This document shows, piece after piece, positions 19,880 to 29,620 of a stretch of 64,000 bases of DNA. This stretch comes from Oleoguttula mirabilis (lineage: Eukaryota; Ascomycota; Dothideomycetes; Mycosphaerellales; Teratosphaeriaceae): NCBI GenBank assembly GCA_035135055.1, contig JAVFHQ010000001.1, positions 806,001 through 870,000 on the forward strand, given 5' to 3'. The position numbers were made by a program, and so were the translations under genes. The notes below the pieces were generated by a model that saw only the letters and a list, made by a program, of their open reading frames with translations, was not told where the DNA came from and searched no databases. Each line of letters opens with the position of its first letter. Position 1 is the stretch's first letter.

Positions 19880-22840
19880 ATGGCCTCGACCGCCGAAACG
19901 ACCACAGATCGCAACAGCAACAGCGATCACCTCAGACAGAAGCGTGCCCGCTCCCAACTCAGCTGCACGCCATGTCGTCTGGGCAAGCTCAAGTGCAATC
20001 GCGAGAAACCGGCATGCGATCAGTGTACCAAGCGCGGCCGCGAGTCGGCCTGCCTATTTCTGCCCCCGCCGGCGAAGCATAAGCCGGCGCAGAATGTCAA
20101 GGGCAGGATACGGCAGCTGGAGAACCTGGTGGTGGACTTGATGAATCAAAACCGAGCTCCGCCCGTTCAGCCAGGTAATGAGGGAAGACGGTCAAGTCAC
20201 ACCACGCCGGCGACGGCTAGCACAGGGGAGGATGGACAGCAGCAGAGTAGTGTAGGTCCATATTCGCAGCCAACACCTCCGAGCGACAGCGATACAGTTG
20301 CGCAGTTCAGCGCGCACAGCCAACAGTCTGGTGACTGGAGCACGCCGCCGCGGGACGATATTGATGCGGCAACTGCACCGTTTGGGCAGTTGAAGATCAG
20401 TAAGAATGAGATACGTTACGTAGGCGAATCGCACTGGGACGCGATATTGAACAGTATCTCCGACTTGAAGCAAGATCTGGGTGACGATGATGATGACGAG
20501 GGCGACCAACCGGAGCACCCTCTGCGCGAAGATGCAGACAACGTAGACGGCACGTCACCCCAAGGCGTCTCACCGCACGCAACCACCGGCATCGGATTCA
20601 TGCTCGGCAGCTCTGTTAGCGTAACGAAAGCCCAGCTCATCGCTGCTATCCCAGAAAAGCGAGTGGCTGACCGACTGCTCAGCCTCTGGTTCAATGCTCC
20701 AGACCCTTTCAAGCCTATCGTCCATGCCCCTACCTTCCAGGAGGAGTACAAGCGGTTCTGGCTCAGTCCAAAGGACACTCCCATCATGTGGCTAGGACTG
20801 ACATTCGCAATCCTGAGCAACGCGGCCAGTTTCGGGCTCCGGGATCTCGACCCTGATACTCCACAGGCCCAACAAATACTGGCGGACGTCAACAGGTACC
20901 ACTCTCTTGCTGCTTCAGCGGCCGTTCTCGCGGACTTCACGAAGCCGAAGGAGTACACGCTTGAGTGTCTCATCCTGTACACTGGATGCCTACGCAGCAA
21001 GAACGCCTTTGTCAACGTATGGCTTATGGTTGGCCTTATCGTCCGCTTAGCACTGCGGATGGGATACCATAGAGACGCGAAGCACTATCCGAAGATTACA
21101 CCATTCCAAGGCGAGATGAGGAGGCGAACATGGGCCATGATCAGTATGGTTGACGTGCTCTTTTCGTTCCAGCTGGGTCTGCCAAGCATGGTCAAGACGA
21201 TACATTCTGACACGCAGCCGCCCAGGAACCTGTTAGACCGAGACTTCAACGTACAAACACGAGTCTTACCCCCGAACAGGAGCATCGACGAGCTTACGCC
21301 TTCTTCGTATACCAGGGCCAAGCTGCGCATCACGCGTATCTTTGCCGATGCCGCAGAAGTAAGCCATGCAACTGTACCGCCTGCGTACGAGGATATAATG
21401 CAGCTTGACCGTCAGCTCGAGGAAGCAAAGGCTGCCATACCGCCTCTATTGCAGATGGTGGAGATCAGCGAGTTCGTCACCGATCCCGCCGAGCAGCTAA
21501 TGTGCGGCCTTAACCTCGACCTGCTATATCTGAAGACGAAGTTGGTGCTGCATAGACGCTATATGCTCACGCCGTTCGCTCAACTCAGCCCACAGGAACA
21601 GCAAATAGGCGTCGGCATCAGCCGCAAGTACTGCATCGTATCAGCCCTTCGCGTGCTCCAGCATCACCACACCATCTATAACGCTTCGCAGCCCGGCGGT
21701 CAGCTGGAGAGTGTCAAGTGGTACATGGGCTCCATCAGCACGCACGATTTCCTTCTGGCCGCCATGGTCATTTGTCTGGAGCTTAGCAGTCAACTGCACG
21801 ACGATACCTTCCGCGCCAGTCCCGACTGTATTCAGTGTCCGGAACGACCGCGTATGTTGGAGGCGCTGCAGAAGAGCCAACAGATCTGGGACGACAGCAG
21901 TAGGCGGAAGGATAAAAGTCCCCAGTTTTCAGGGCGGGATGAAAATATGAAGGCGGAGTACATGTTCGATGAGACTGAGAAGGCGGCTCATGCGATGGCG
22001 GTCATGCTGAAGAAAGTCAAGAAACAGTTCGGTGCTAGAGGGTACTCGAATATGCCTGATGCACAGGCAAATGCTAGTGCGAGCGGAGGTGGATCGGCTA
22101 CGGCGGGTATGCCTGTCAATGCGGACAATGCGCCAAACAGCGGTCTGCAGGGCAGCATCGCGGCTGTCAGCCAGCAGGATGCTCCTAATGGACTCAAAAG
22201 AACGTTCAATGGTGTGGTTGGCACGTATGATTGGGGCGATATGGCCGGTGTGCCGCAGTTGCCCGCGGATGGGCAGCTAGATTTTGGCGCTCTGGCAAGC
22301 AGTGGAGATGCGACTTACGAAATCGCCAACAACCAGAGCGGAGTCGGCGAGGGGACAGGTTATGTGGTTCCCCAGCCGGACTACTCCGTCATCGGCGACA
22401 TGCTAGATGTGACCGGCGACCTCGATTGGGAAATGTGGGACAGCGAGATCGTCAAGGGCCAGCAGCTGCCGATGAGCGACTGGCCGGACCAGCCTCCTGA
22501 CCTCTCTCACCCGAACGACGTATACGGCCGGTCATACGACAACCCTCTGGTAGGGCGTCCGACTCCAGTGGTCGCTGGCGATACTACAGTACCAGGCGGC
22601 ACCGGACCGAATCCTGATGTCTTGATGAACAATTCCAGTTGGCGACCCGGCCCGGGAGTTGGCTCAGTCTTCGGTACTGCGAATATGGACTTTGGCATGG
22701 ATTTGCCACTGGACAATGTAGATGATCTGAACTTTGACCTTGGGATCGCTGCGGACTATGACCGGAGCGGGATGTATCCGGCGTCCAAGGCGGACTGGGA
22801 GGACTGGCACAAGAGGAAGAGCCAAAACCCTGCGACGTAA
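19880..22840 (+). CDS. Zn2Cys6 fungal transcription factor
   Basis: Single-exon 986 aa regulator. The binuclear zinc cluster is at residues ~31-60 (LSCTPCRLGKLKCNREKPAC, then DQC and a final Cys in ESACLF), with spacing C-x2-C-x6-C-x6-C-x2-C-x8-C. A basic linker and short coiled coil (RIRQLENLVVDLMNQN) follow, suggesting a dimer. A fungal-specific transcription-factor domain spans about residues 260-560 (LLSLWFNAPDPFKPIVHAPTF, VRLALRMGYHRDAKHYPKITP, EMRRRTWAMISMVDVLFSF). The C-terminal ~280 residues are acidic/Gly/Asp-rich, an activation-type tail. The true start is the ATG at 19880; the upstream in-frame codon at 19874 is GTG. Target genes cannot be inferred; the divergent DUF1348 gene is the nearest candidate. 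Confidence 0.93.
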   Translation: MASTAETTTDRNSNSDHLRQKRARSQLSCTPCRLGKLKCNREKPACDQCTKRGRESACLFLPPPAKHKPAQNVKGRIRQLENLVVDLMNQNRAPPVQPGNEGRRSSHTTPATASTGEDGQQQSSVGPYSQPTPPSDSDTVAQFSAHSQQSGDWSTPPRDDIDAATAPFGQLKISKNEIRYVGESHWDAILNSISDLKQDLGDDDDDEGDQPEHPLREDADNVDGTSPQGVSPHATTGIGFMLGSSVSVTKAQLIAAIPEKRVADRLLSLWFNAPDPFKPIVHAPTFQEEYKRFWLSPKDTPIMWLGLTFAILSNAASFGLRDLDPDTPQAQQILADVNRYHSLAASAAVLADFTKPKEYTLECLILYTGCLRSKNAFVNVWLMVGLIVRLALRMGYHRDAKHYPKITPFQGEMRRRTWAMISMVDVLFSFQLGLPSMVKTIHSDTQPPRNLLDRDFNVQTRVLPPNRSIDELTPSSYTRAKLRITRIFADAAEVSHATVPPAYEDIMQLDRQLEEAKAAIPPLLQMVEISEFVTDPAEQLMCGLNLDLLYLKTKLVLHRRYMLTPFAQLSPQEQQIGVGISRKYCIVSALRVLQHHHTIYNASQPGGQLESVKWYMGSISTHDFLLAAMVICLELSSQLHDDTFRASPDCIQCPERPRMLEALQKSQQIWDDSSRRKDKSPQFSGRDENMKAEYMFDETEKAAHAMAVMLKKVKKQFGARGYSNMPDAQANASASGGGSATAGMPVNADNAPNSGLQGSIAAVSQQDAPNGLKRTFNGVVGTYDWGDMAGVPQLPADGQLDFGALASSGDATYEIANNQSGVGEGTGYVVPQPDYSVIGDMLDVTGDLDWEMWDSEIVKGQQLPMSDWPDQPPDLSHPNDVYGRSYDNPLVGRPTPVVAGDTTVPGGTGPNPDVLMNNSSWRPGPGVGSVFGTANMDFGMDLPLDNVDDLNFDLGIAADYDRSGMYPASKADWEDWHKRKSQNPAT

Positions 22841-22990
22841 TCAATGAGGATCGGGCGAAGTGTGCTCTGTATCGGGGCAATCAAGTCTCGGAGGGGAAGA
22901 GCCTACGATGCCACTCAATACTGCGAGCTAGACTCAGGATCTCCTCGCCAATTGCTTCCTGTTGTTGCCTCTCTCTTGTTCCGCAGTCAC

Positions 22991-24223
22991 TCACTGTCTG
23001 CTCCCCTTCCATCCAGGCATTTCGAACCCGCGCTCGAATGCGGCGGGCCGGTGCACTTCGGGTCTGATCAGTGTGAACAGCTCATCTAGTCGCCAATTAG
23101 CCTCTCCATCCTTTCTATTGACCGATAGCTCGGAGTTTTCCATACTTGGTGTCATGCGCCGAGCACCCTCCACAAGCTTGTGCAGATGTGGGCAGCTCAC
23201 CCTGCTCGGGATGAAGTACGCCAAGTCTCCCGCCACAAAGAAACGCTCTTGCCCCGGAGTTCCACGAATGTACTGTTGCGTGGATAGTGGGAGATCGTCA
23301 AAGGGCAGTACCTTGATCTCCGCGATGGCCTCGACGTCGCCTAAGGGTCTCTCGAGATACGCGCCAGCTCCAGACCACCAGCGAGCGAACTCGCCGCCCA
23401 GAGGCGGCAAGCCTTGGTGGGACTTACTGGGCGACCTCCATATCTCGTCAACGCGGACACCGTCCGAATCAATATAGTAGCCGACCTCGATCACTTCAGG
23501 CCATCCAGCTTTAGCGGCGACGGTCGCGGTCGTTGTGGTCCACATCGTACTCGCACGCCGGGATTTGGCGATGCTTGGTCGGGGTCCCTTGCTGCCAAAG
23601 AAGTCGACGCTGAGCCAGAAGCCAGCCACATACCTCTTCTCCAAGTCGAGGAAAGCTTCCTGCATTCCTCTCCCCGTGTCACAAGGTGGAGAACTGGCTT
23701 GCTTCGCGGGCTCCGCTTCGGGCACCGCTTGCTCCTCCAGCTCCAGTTGGGCCTGCTGCAAGAGCTGCTGAACTCGAGTCGTGTCGTCCTCGTTCGAAGC
23801 CAAGGTATAGTGCATGCGTAGAAGCTGCATCAAGTCCCCGAGTCCCGCGTCATATGTCTCAGTCTCGGCAGGATGCGGTCCGTTCTCCCCTGCATCATCG
23901 TCGACATGAAGGACGGGCGTGAACTCAATACCATGCGAGTATTGACGGCTCTGGGTGCTAAACGCCGTCCTACGCGGCCTGCCTTCTTCAATGGCCGCGA
24001 CTGGCTTGGGTTGCTTGCTCTCGCCGCCATTGACACTTGCACCTTGTGTACTGTGAATGTCCGCTTTACCAAGGAAAAAGCCCACATACATGGGTACGGA
24101 GCGGACCTGATCGTGGAGGAAAGTCATGAGGCTGGAGAGACTGAAGTGTCCGTCTGCTTCGCCCCGAATAGGGAGTGCAGCTTTACTCAAGCCATCTTCT
24201 TCCATGCCGTTCCGGTCGCCCAT
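22991..24223 (-). CDS. Unknown protein, 5' end unresolved
   Basis: Open frame of 410 codons whose product I do not recognise but which reads as real protein. Examples are FLDLEKRYVAGFWLSVDFFG, VIEVGYYIDSDGVRVDEIW, LPFDDLPLSTQQYIRG and RFFVAGDLAYFIPSRVSC. The C-terminal half (from ~residue 190) looks like a compact domain; the N-terminal half is low-complexity with an acidic linker. The in-frame ATG is at 24223. Directly upstream and overlapping in another frame, an ATG at 24453 opens a signal-peptide-like sequence (MALKVFFLLALVVLAAGCSA) running to 24187. The two frames could be one gene joined by a small intron within ~24140-24270, making a secreted or organellar protein, but no strong splice site decides it. 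Confidence 0.6.
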   Translation of the reverse strand: MGDRNGMEEDGLSKAALPIRGEADGHFSLSSLMTFLHDQVRSVPMYVGFFLGKADIHSTQGASVNGGESKQPKPVAAIEEGRPRRTAFSTQSRQYSHGIEFTPVLHVDDDAGENGPHPAETETYDAGLGDLMQLLRMHYTLASNEDDTTRVQQLLQQAQLELEEQAVPEAEPAKQASSPPCDTGRGMQEAFLDLEKRYVAGFWLSVDFFGSKGPRPSIAKSRRASTMWTTTTATVAAKAGWPEVIEVGYYIDSDGVRVDEIWRSPSKSHQGLPPLGGEFARWWSGAGAYLERPLGDVEAIAEIKVLPFDDLPLSTQQYIRGTPGQERFFVAGDLAYFIPSRVSCPHLHKLVEGARRMTPSMENSELSVNRKDGEANWRLDELFTLIRPEVHRPAAFERGFEMPGWKGSRQ

Positions 24224-24453
24224 GACACCCTCCGAGTAGGACAGGAGGCCTTTAGGTCCATTGTGGCGACCTCGGCATCCGGATGGACACTGATGTCGAT
24301 GCTAGGGCCAGAGGTGAAGGTGTTTGTCGTCGTCGCTGCTGTCGAGGCCTCGGAGATCGCACTGCATCCCGCCGCGAGGACTACGAGTGCTAGTAGGAAG
24401 AATACCTTGAGAGCCATTGCGGTGCTTGTCATCTTGCGCTTGGTCGATACCAT

Positions 24454-25187
24454 GTAGCTATGTAAAGAAAAACAAGGAACAGTGAGCTGAAAAGGCCGGT
24501 CGGAGTTGAGGTAGTTCCTCTCGAGGATGATTGCAGTGAATGCTTCTGCGCACATGCAACATACCGTTACACATGTCAACATCAGATACCACGAACAACC
24601 GCGTGGCAAGACATCGAAGGCACTATCTCTCCGTCACGATTCGACGCTGGCCGCTCGTGCTTGGCGCAAGTGTACAGATTCGGACAGCGCTCACAACGAT
24701 GGCCATGAGATGTGACAGTGTCTGTCTACTATGCGCTGTAGCCGGCATTCCGCCGCCCACGTCGCTATGTGCCCCGTGGGAAGCACATCCATACCTTAAC
24801 CCACACGCGATGCAGTGGAGGGCGTGAGCGGAGAAATTGTCCCCTGATTGGTCGGATTTCGATCGTACCTTGCATATATTGCGCTTGGACCCTGCTTCAG
24901 ATCTGCAGATCCCACCTGCGTCACCACTTGAGGCTCGAGCACCGCGCTCATCAAGTCACCATGAACCGAGCACTGCTCCAGAGACCACTCACCTTTCAGA
25001 CCTATAAGCGGTCGTAGCAAATCCATTTCCGTCCAAAGTCATCACATGGTAAACTCGTGAAAGTTGACTCACTACTCACCTCGTGACTCCAATCACGCTG
25101 CTCCTTCCACGAAACTTCACTTTGCTCACCTCACTCCTTCGGACGACGCTGCGCCCTGCAAAGACCACAACAGTACCTTTCGCGATC
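24454..25187. promoter_or_regulatory. Divergent intergenic region
   Basis: 734 bp between the unknown minus-strand gene and the DNA glycosylase gene, so it should carry both promoters. The last ~100 bp before 25188 are in frame with the glycosylase but begin with GTG, so I treat them as leader. No other gene seen. Confidence 0.5.
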
Positions 25188-26651
25188 ATGGCTCGTGCAA
25201 CTCGCGCCTCCGCCGCAAAAGCAGCGACTGCTGCGCCCGCCGCCAAGAAAGCGGCAAAGGAGCCACAGCAGCTCTCCAGCCCACCGTCCACACCGGCACC
25301 AGGCACCCGCAAGCGCAACCGCAAAACTGTCAAGCAGGAGGACACTGGCGATGTCAATGAGCTTCCTCACAACTTGGGCACTGCCCTGCCAACGCCTGGT
25401 GTCGACGATGACGCCGAAGCTAAGCTGTCGCCACCGAGAAAGCGCGCTAAGCGTGCCTTGAAATCCGAGGCTACCGAAGACCTCAAAGATAACCGGCTCG
25501 ATGCTGCCGTCAAAGCCGAGGATGCCGAAGGTGCTGCTGTGCCTACGCCGAAGAAAACACCGAAGAAGGCCAACTATGGCCTCACTCCGGGAGCATCTCC
25601 GTACCCTGACTACGCTCGTCCGACGGCCGAGGAGTGCCAAGAAGTCGTTCGCTTGCTGGAAAAGGTGCACGGCAAAGTCACCGCTCCCAAGGCCATCCCA
25701 CCACCGTCTCTCGACGTCTCAGGCTGCGGTGAAGTGCCGTCGGTGCTCGATGCGCTGATCAGAACCCGACTGAGCGCCAACACCACGAACAAGAATTCCA
25801 GCACCGCATTTCAGGGACTCGTCAAGCGCTTCGGCATCTTACAGGAGGGCATAGGCAAAGGCAGCGTAGACTGGGACGCCGTACGCCAGGCGCCGCAGAA
25901 GGAAGTCTTCAAAGCGATCGAGCGCGGCGGGCTAGCGGATCGGAAGTCCAAAGATATCCAGAATATCCTGCAGATGGCGTATGACGAGAACCAGGAGCGT
26001 AAAGAAGCCCTCACCTCCTCCACCAACGTGGATCCTGCCGCCGGCGCCGAGCAGGAGCCGGAGGCGGAGAAACAGCAAGAAATCACCAAAGCCACCCAAA
26101 ACATCATCAGTCTGGACCATCTACACTTGCTCGACACCAACGCCGCGATCGAGAAGATGCTCACCTACCCCGGCATCGGGCCCAAAACCGCCTCCTGCGT
26201 CGCCCTCTTCTGCCTGCAGCGGCCCTCCTTCGCCGTCGACACGCACGTCTTCCGCCTCTGCCAGTACCTCGGCTGGATCCCGAAGACGACCAAGAAAGGC
26301 CAGCCGAAGGTGGATAGGAACACGACGTACTCGCACTGCGACGTTCGCATCCCGGACGAGTTCAAGTACCCGCTGCACCAGCTGCTGATCAAGCACGGCA
26401 AGACGTGTGCGAGGTGTCGTGCGATTACTGGGCAGTCGAGTGCGGGCTGGGAGGAGGGGTGTCCGATTGAGCATCTGGTTGCTCGGCATGGGGCCAAGAA
26501 GGGAGGGATCTCTGTGGCGGATCGGAAGAAGGCGATGAAAGTTGCTGGGCTCGATGATGCGGAGGCGGAGAAGGCCGCCGTCGAGGCGGACAAGACGGAT
26601 GACGAAGCGGCGGCCGAGAGCGAGCTGAGCGATGTGCCTGATGACGAGTGA
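25188..26651 (+). CDS. HhH-GPD superfamily DNA glycosylase
   Basis: Base-excision-repair glycosylase of the endonuclease III-like HhH-GPD superfamily, 487 aa, single exon. The N-terminal ~170 residues are basic, Ala/Pro/Lys-rich (MARATRASAAKAATAA; PRKRAKRALKSEA), consistent with nuclear import. The catalytic domain runs from ~185 to 430. It contains the helix-hairpin-helix LTYPGIGPKTASCVALF, whose Lys aligns with the catalytic Lys of bifunctional glycosylase/lyases, and the acidic catalytic Asp in FAVDTHVFRL. A four-Cys iron-sulphur cluster of the EndoIII type is not visible: the Cys set here is CARC plus a distant Cys in EEGCPIEH. An insertion of ~60 residues (EQEPEAEKQQEI) splits the domain. 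Lesion specificity is unknown. Confidence 0.88.
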   Translation: MARATRASAAKAATAAPAAKKAAKEPQQLSSPPSTPAPGTRKRNRKTVKQEDTGDVNELPHNLGTALPTPGVDDDAEAKLSPPRKRAKRALKSEATEDLKDNRLDAAVKAEDAEGAAVPTPKKTPKKANYGLTPGASPYPDYARPTAEECQEVVRLLEKVHGKVTAPKAIPPPSLDVSGCGEVPSVLDALIRTRLSANTTNKNSSTAFQGLVKRFGILQEGIGKGSVDWDAVRQAPQKEVFKAIERGGLADRKSKDIQNILQMAYDENQERKEALTSSTNVDPAAGAEQEPEAEKQQEITKATQNIISLDHLHLLDTNAAIEKMLTYPGIGPKTASCVALFCLQRPSFAVDTHVFRLCQYLGWIPKTTKKGQPKVDRNTTYSHCDVRIPDEFKYPLHQLLIKHGKTCARCRAITGQSSAGWEEGCPIEHLVARHGAKKGGISVADRKKAMKVAGLDDAEAEKAAVEADKTDDEAAAESELSDVPDDE

Positions 26652-27275
26652 AGAGGGTTGAGAGGTCGTAGCTGCACAAGTTACGCGCTGATGGGACAGT
26701 GAAGTTTCAGGAGCGACGACCATGTGCAGGCCCTGCAGCGTCGGCGGAGAAGAAGACGTGCCATAGGACCGACCAATGATTGTGAAGGGGCGGAAAGGGG
26801 CCATATGCTTACCATGTACCACTAATATGTAAACATTATCGATCGATACCCGTGTACTACTTACTAGGAGGTACCTCCACCACCAAAGCCAGCATTGACA
26901 GTGGGTAGCGTTCACAACTCGCGAGTCGTGTCACGCGGGTTCGTGCATGGCTGGTCATCTCATCTCAGGGTGCGGTAAAGGGCGGATTAGCTGCTCATCA
27001 ACGTAGCTGGGGGCCCAGTGCACCGTCTTGCGAAGAGCTGCCAGCTGGGGCTGAAAGGGCAGAATCATTATTGACATGACACGATATAGTATATGTGGGG
27101 TGCCACACACCGACTGCCCGGTACCCATGCCCGGCCATCTAGCTATCCTGACACCGACACCCCACCCTCAGCAGTTCCACCAGAGACTGTAAGACGTGCC
27201 GCGCATGTGACTCGCCTCGCCTACCGCCACATATGCCTGCACACATCGCCAATCCCAATCCCCCTGTTGTCCAGA
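26652..27275. other. Convergent 3' intergenic region
   Basis: 624 bp between the converging DNA glycosylase (+) and methylisocitrate lyase (-) genes. It is less GC-rich than its neighbours in 26810-26880. I see no gene. Confidence 0.55.
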
Positions 27276-29090
27276 TCAAAACGAGCCCTCAGTATTCCCC
27301 TCCCCCATACTCCGACTCCCACTACTCCCCGCCTGGATCGCCCCGATAATGCCATCCAGATACGCCGCCCCGCTCCACTTCTGATGCGTCAGCACATCCA
27401 CCCCCAAGTCCTTCTCCCGCCGCTGCACCAGCTCCACATACGCCTTCATGCCCTCCCCCTTATACCTCCGCGCCAGCTCGGACGTAATCGTAGCCGTCGA
27501 GTGCAGACCCGCGAGACTGATCAGCTGCAGCACGAACCCATGCTTGGCCAGATCCCAAATGAACGCCTGCAGATCCGTGTCGCTGAAGCCGTGGCCGGAC
27601 CAGTTGAACGACGGGCTCAGGTTGTACACCATCTTCTTCTGCGCGCCCACGGCCGCGCGGATCTCGGCCGCGAAGCCGCCCGCCTTCTGCACGCTCGGGT
27701 CCGCCGTCTCGAGCCAGAGCAGGTCGGCAAAGGGCGCGAAGGCGATGGCGCGCTTGGTGGCCGCGGGCAGGCCGGCGCGGTGGTGGTAGAAGCCCTCGCG
27801 CGTGCGCGGGATGTCCCAGCTAAACTGCACCGGGCTGCCGCCCGCCACCTCGGCGGCGAGTTGCCGCCGGCGGTGCAGGGGCGTGTTGCGGCCGGCGAGG
27901 GTGCTCTGGACTTGGGAGAGGTAGGCGGCAGGGTCTTTGCCCTGAGCGGTGATGTGGTCGGCGGCTGCTTCGTCAAAGGTGACGAGTTTGTGGGATTTGA
28001 CGAAATGGGCTTCGTAGGCGTCGATCTCGGCCGAGGAGGCGCCGCTTTGCTCCATGGTTTGGAGTTTCTCGGCGAGGGGTTCGACGTCGGTGGAGGTGAT
28101 GCCGAGGATGTACTCGTGGTCGCGGGCGTCAATGGCGGAGCTGAGGAGCTTGCCGGACTCGGAGTCGGTGCGGGCGATGACGAGGGTCTCGCAGCCCATC
28201 AGGTCCCATTGGAAGCGCGCGGCCACCAGTCTGTTGATGTGCTCGCCGACGGGGACCAGGACTTTGCCAGCCAAATGCCCGCACTTCTTGCCGCCGTGGA
28301 GTTGGTCCTCGAAGTGCACGGCTGCTGCTCCGTTCTCCGCGAAGAGCTTGGCCAGCTTCAGCACAGCTGAGAGACCTCCATGGCCGGTGTCGCCGTCGGC
28401 GATGATGGGTCGAAGGTAGTCGATGTAGGGCTCGCTCTTCCTCTTCTCCGCCGACATGCTCCTCCGCGCATCGTAGTGCTTGCGGTCATGCAGCTGCTGC
28501 GCCTTGAACAGCCGCTGCACCTGGTTCGGCACGGTGTTGTATGGGTAATCGCCAAAGTCCGGGCTGACCTCATTCGTGCTCGTCAACACGCTCGAGCATG
28601 CCCAGCCGGAGATGTACAGCACCTCCTGATGTGGCGCCTGCTGCGTCATCTGCACCGGGTCGATGGCGCCCATGGTGTGCACCGGCTTGCCCTCCGCCGC
28701 TCGCTCCTCCAGCAGGTTGAACAGTTTCCGCGCCATGAGCGAGGACGGGTAGACCTGCTGCAGGGTGCCGCGTTTGGAGACGACGTCTTCGGCGCTGTAC
28801 GGCCGCTTGATGCCCTTGTACCGCGGGCTGGCCCACCATGCTTGCACTTGCTTGACCTGCTCGGCGAAGATGGCGTCTTCGGCTGCTCCCGCCTTGTCGG
28901 CCTCTTGCAGCAGTTGGAAGGAGTCGGTGGGGAGGGCGGAGGACAATGGTGGGTCTATGGGTGGGAGGGTGGAGGACATGTGGGGGGTGGTGCATGAGAA
29001 GGGTCGGAGGAGGTGTTGCTGCTGTGTCATTTGGGCTCTAGGGTGGCATCGCCTCTGTTGCCGTAGCGCTCGTGCGCCGGCTCTGAACAT
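27276..29090 (-). CDS. mclA: Methylisocitrate lyase, mitochondrial
   Basis: Isocitrate lyase-superfamily enzyme, 604 aa, single exon. Methylisocitrate lyase splits 2-methylisocitrate into pyruvate and succinate, the last step of the methylcitrate cycle. The active-site motif GGKKCGHLAGKVLVPVGEH is intact, as are metal/substrate segments IIADGDTGHGG, VHFEDQ and NLSPSFNWSGHGF. I call it methylisocitrate rather than glyoxylate-cycle isocitrate lyase for three reasons. The N-terminus is a mitochondrial-type presequence (MFRAGARALRQQRR). The C-terminus (NTEGSF) lacks a peroxisomal tripeptide. And its divergent neighbour is 2-methylcitrate synthase. Start is the first ATG at 29090; a Met ~20 codons later is an alternative. 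A glyoxylate-cycle activity cannot be wholly excluded. Confidence 0.88.
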   Translation of the reverse strand: MFRAGARALRQQRRCHPRAQMTQQQHLLRPFSCTTPHMSSTLPPIDPPLSSALPTDSFQLLQEADKAGAAEDAIFAEQVKQVQAWWASPRYKGIKRPYSAEDVVSKRGTLQQVYPSSLMARKLFNLLEERAAEGKPVHTMGAIDPVQMTQQAPHQEVLYISGWACSSVLTSTNEVSPDFGDYPYNTVPNQVQRLFKAQQLHDRKHYDARRSMSAEKRKSEPYIDYLRPIIADGDTGHGGLSAVLKLAKLFAENGAAAVHFEDQLHGGKKCGHLAGKVLVPVGEHINRLVAARFQWDLMGCETLVIARTDSESGKLLSSAIDARDHEYILGITSTDVEPLAEKLQTMEQSGASSAEIDAYEAHFVKSHKLVTFDEAAADHITAQGKDPAAYLSQVQSTLAGRNTPLHRRRQLAAEVAGGSPVQFSWDIPRTREGFYHHRAGLPAATKRAIAFAPFADLLWLETADPSVQKAGGFAAEIRAAVGAQKKMVYNLSPSFNWSGHGFSDTDLQAFIWDLAKHGFVLQLISLAGLHSTATITSELARRYKGEGMKAYVELVQRREKDLGVDVLTHQKWSGAAYLDGIIGAIQAGSSGSRSMGEGNTEGSF

Positions 29091-29620
29091 GATTCTGGTG
29101 CCTCTTGAGGGTGTGTTGTTGGCGTTTCGGTTCGGTGCTTGGAGCTATCTTCTCATCGTCCCATATGATATGCCGCGTCGTTGCCAGTCTTCGCCACACT
29201 ATCATACAAACCAAAACCGGCTAGCAATGTCCAAACATGAATACACGACTATAAGTAATAAGTCAGTTGGTCAGCCAGCTCGTCGTCGTCCAGCATCATC
29301 ACCATCACCGACACCGACATCGGATCAACATTTCCCTTCCCTTTCCCCAGCCTGGCATCATATGGGCCGAGGTCCGAAGTGGGCTGCAGCTCGCGGCTAC
29401 TGCAGGTTCATGAGGTGAGCTTCCCATGCATTTTCTAGATGGCCGGTGCCGATTGTTCTCCGACTCTGTCTGTCACTCCAACACTTCTCTCTTCTCTATT
29501 TCCCACGAGCTGGACAGCACTGGTAGCCACACGGGTCACAGCAGGCAATCCGGAGAGCGTGGAGCGTAGAGTGTAGAGTGAGAGCGGGGTCAAGACCAGA
29601 CGGAAACGAACACAAACACA
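29091..29620. promoter_or_regulatory. Shared divergent promoter of methylcitrate-cycle genes
   Basis: 530 bp between the start codons of methylisocitrate lyase and 2-methylcitrate synthase. Near the synthase side lie three matches to the CreA carbon-repressor consensus SYGGRG: CCGGAG at 29550-29555, GTGGAG at 29559-29564 and GCGGGG at 29584-29589. They sit within an imperfect repeat of GTGGAGCGTAGAGTGTAGAGTG type (29559-29583). Co-regulation and glucose repression are inferences. Confidence 0.55.

Noticed and set aside
27093..28370. 425-codon plus-strand frame
   Set aside because: Lies wholly opposite the methylisocitrate lyase gene and has low-complexity Arg/Ala/Leu/His composition typical of antisense GC-rich coding DNA.
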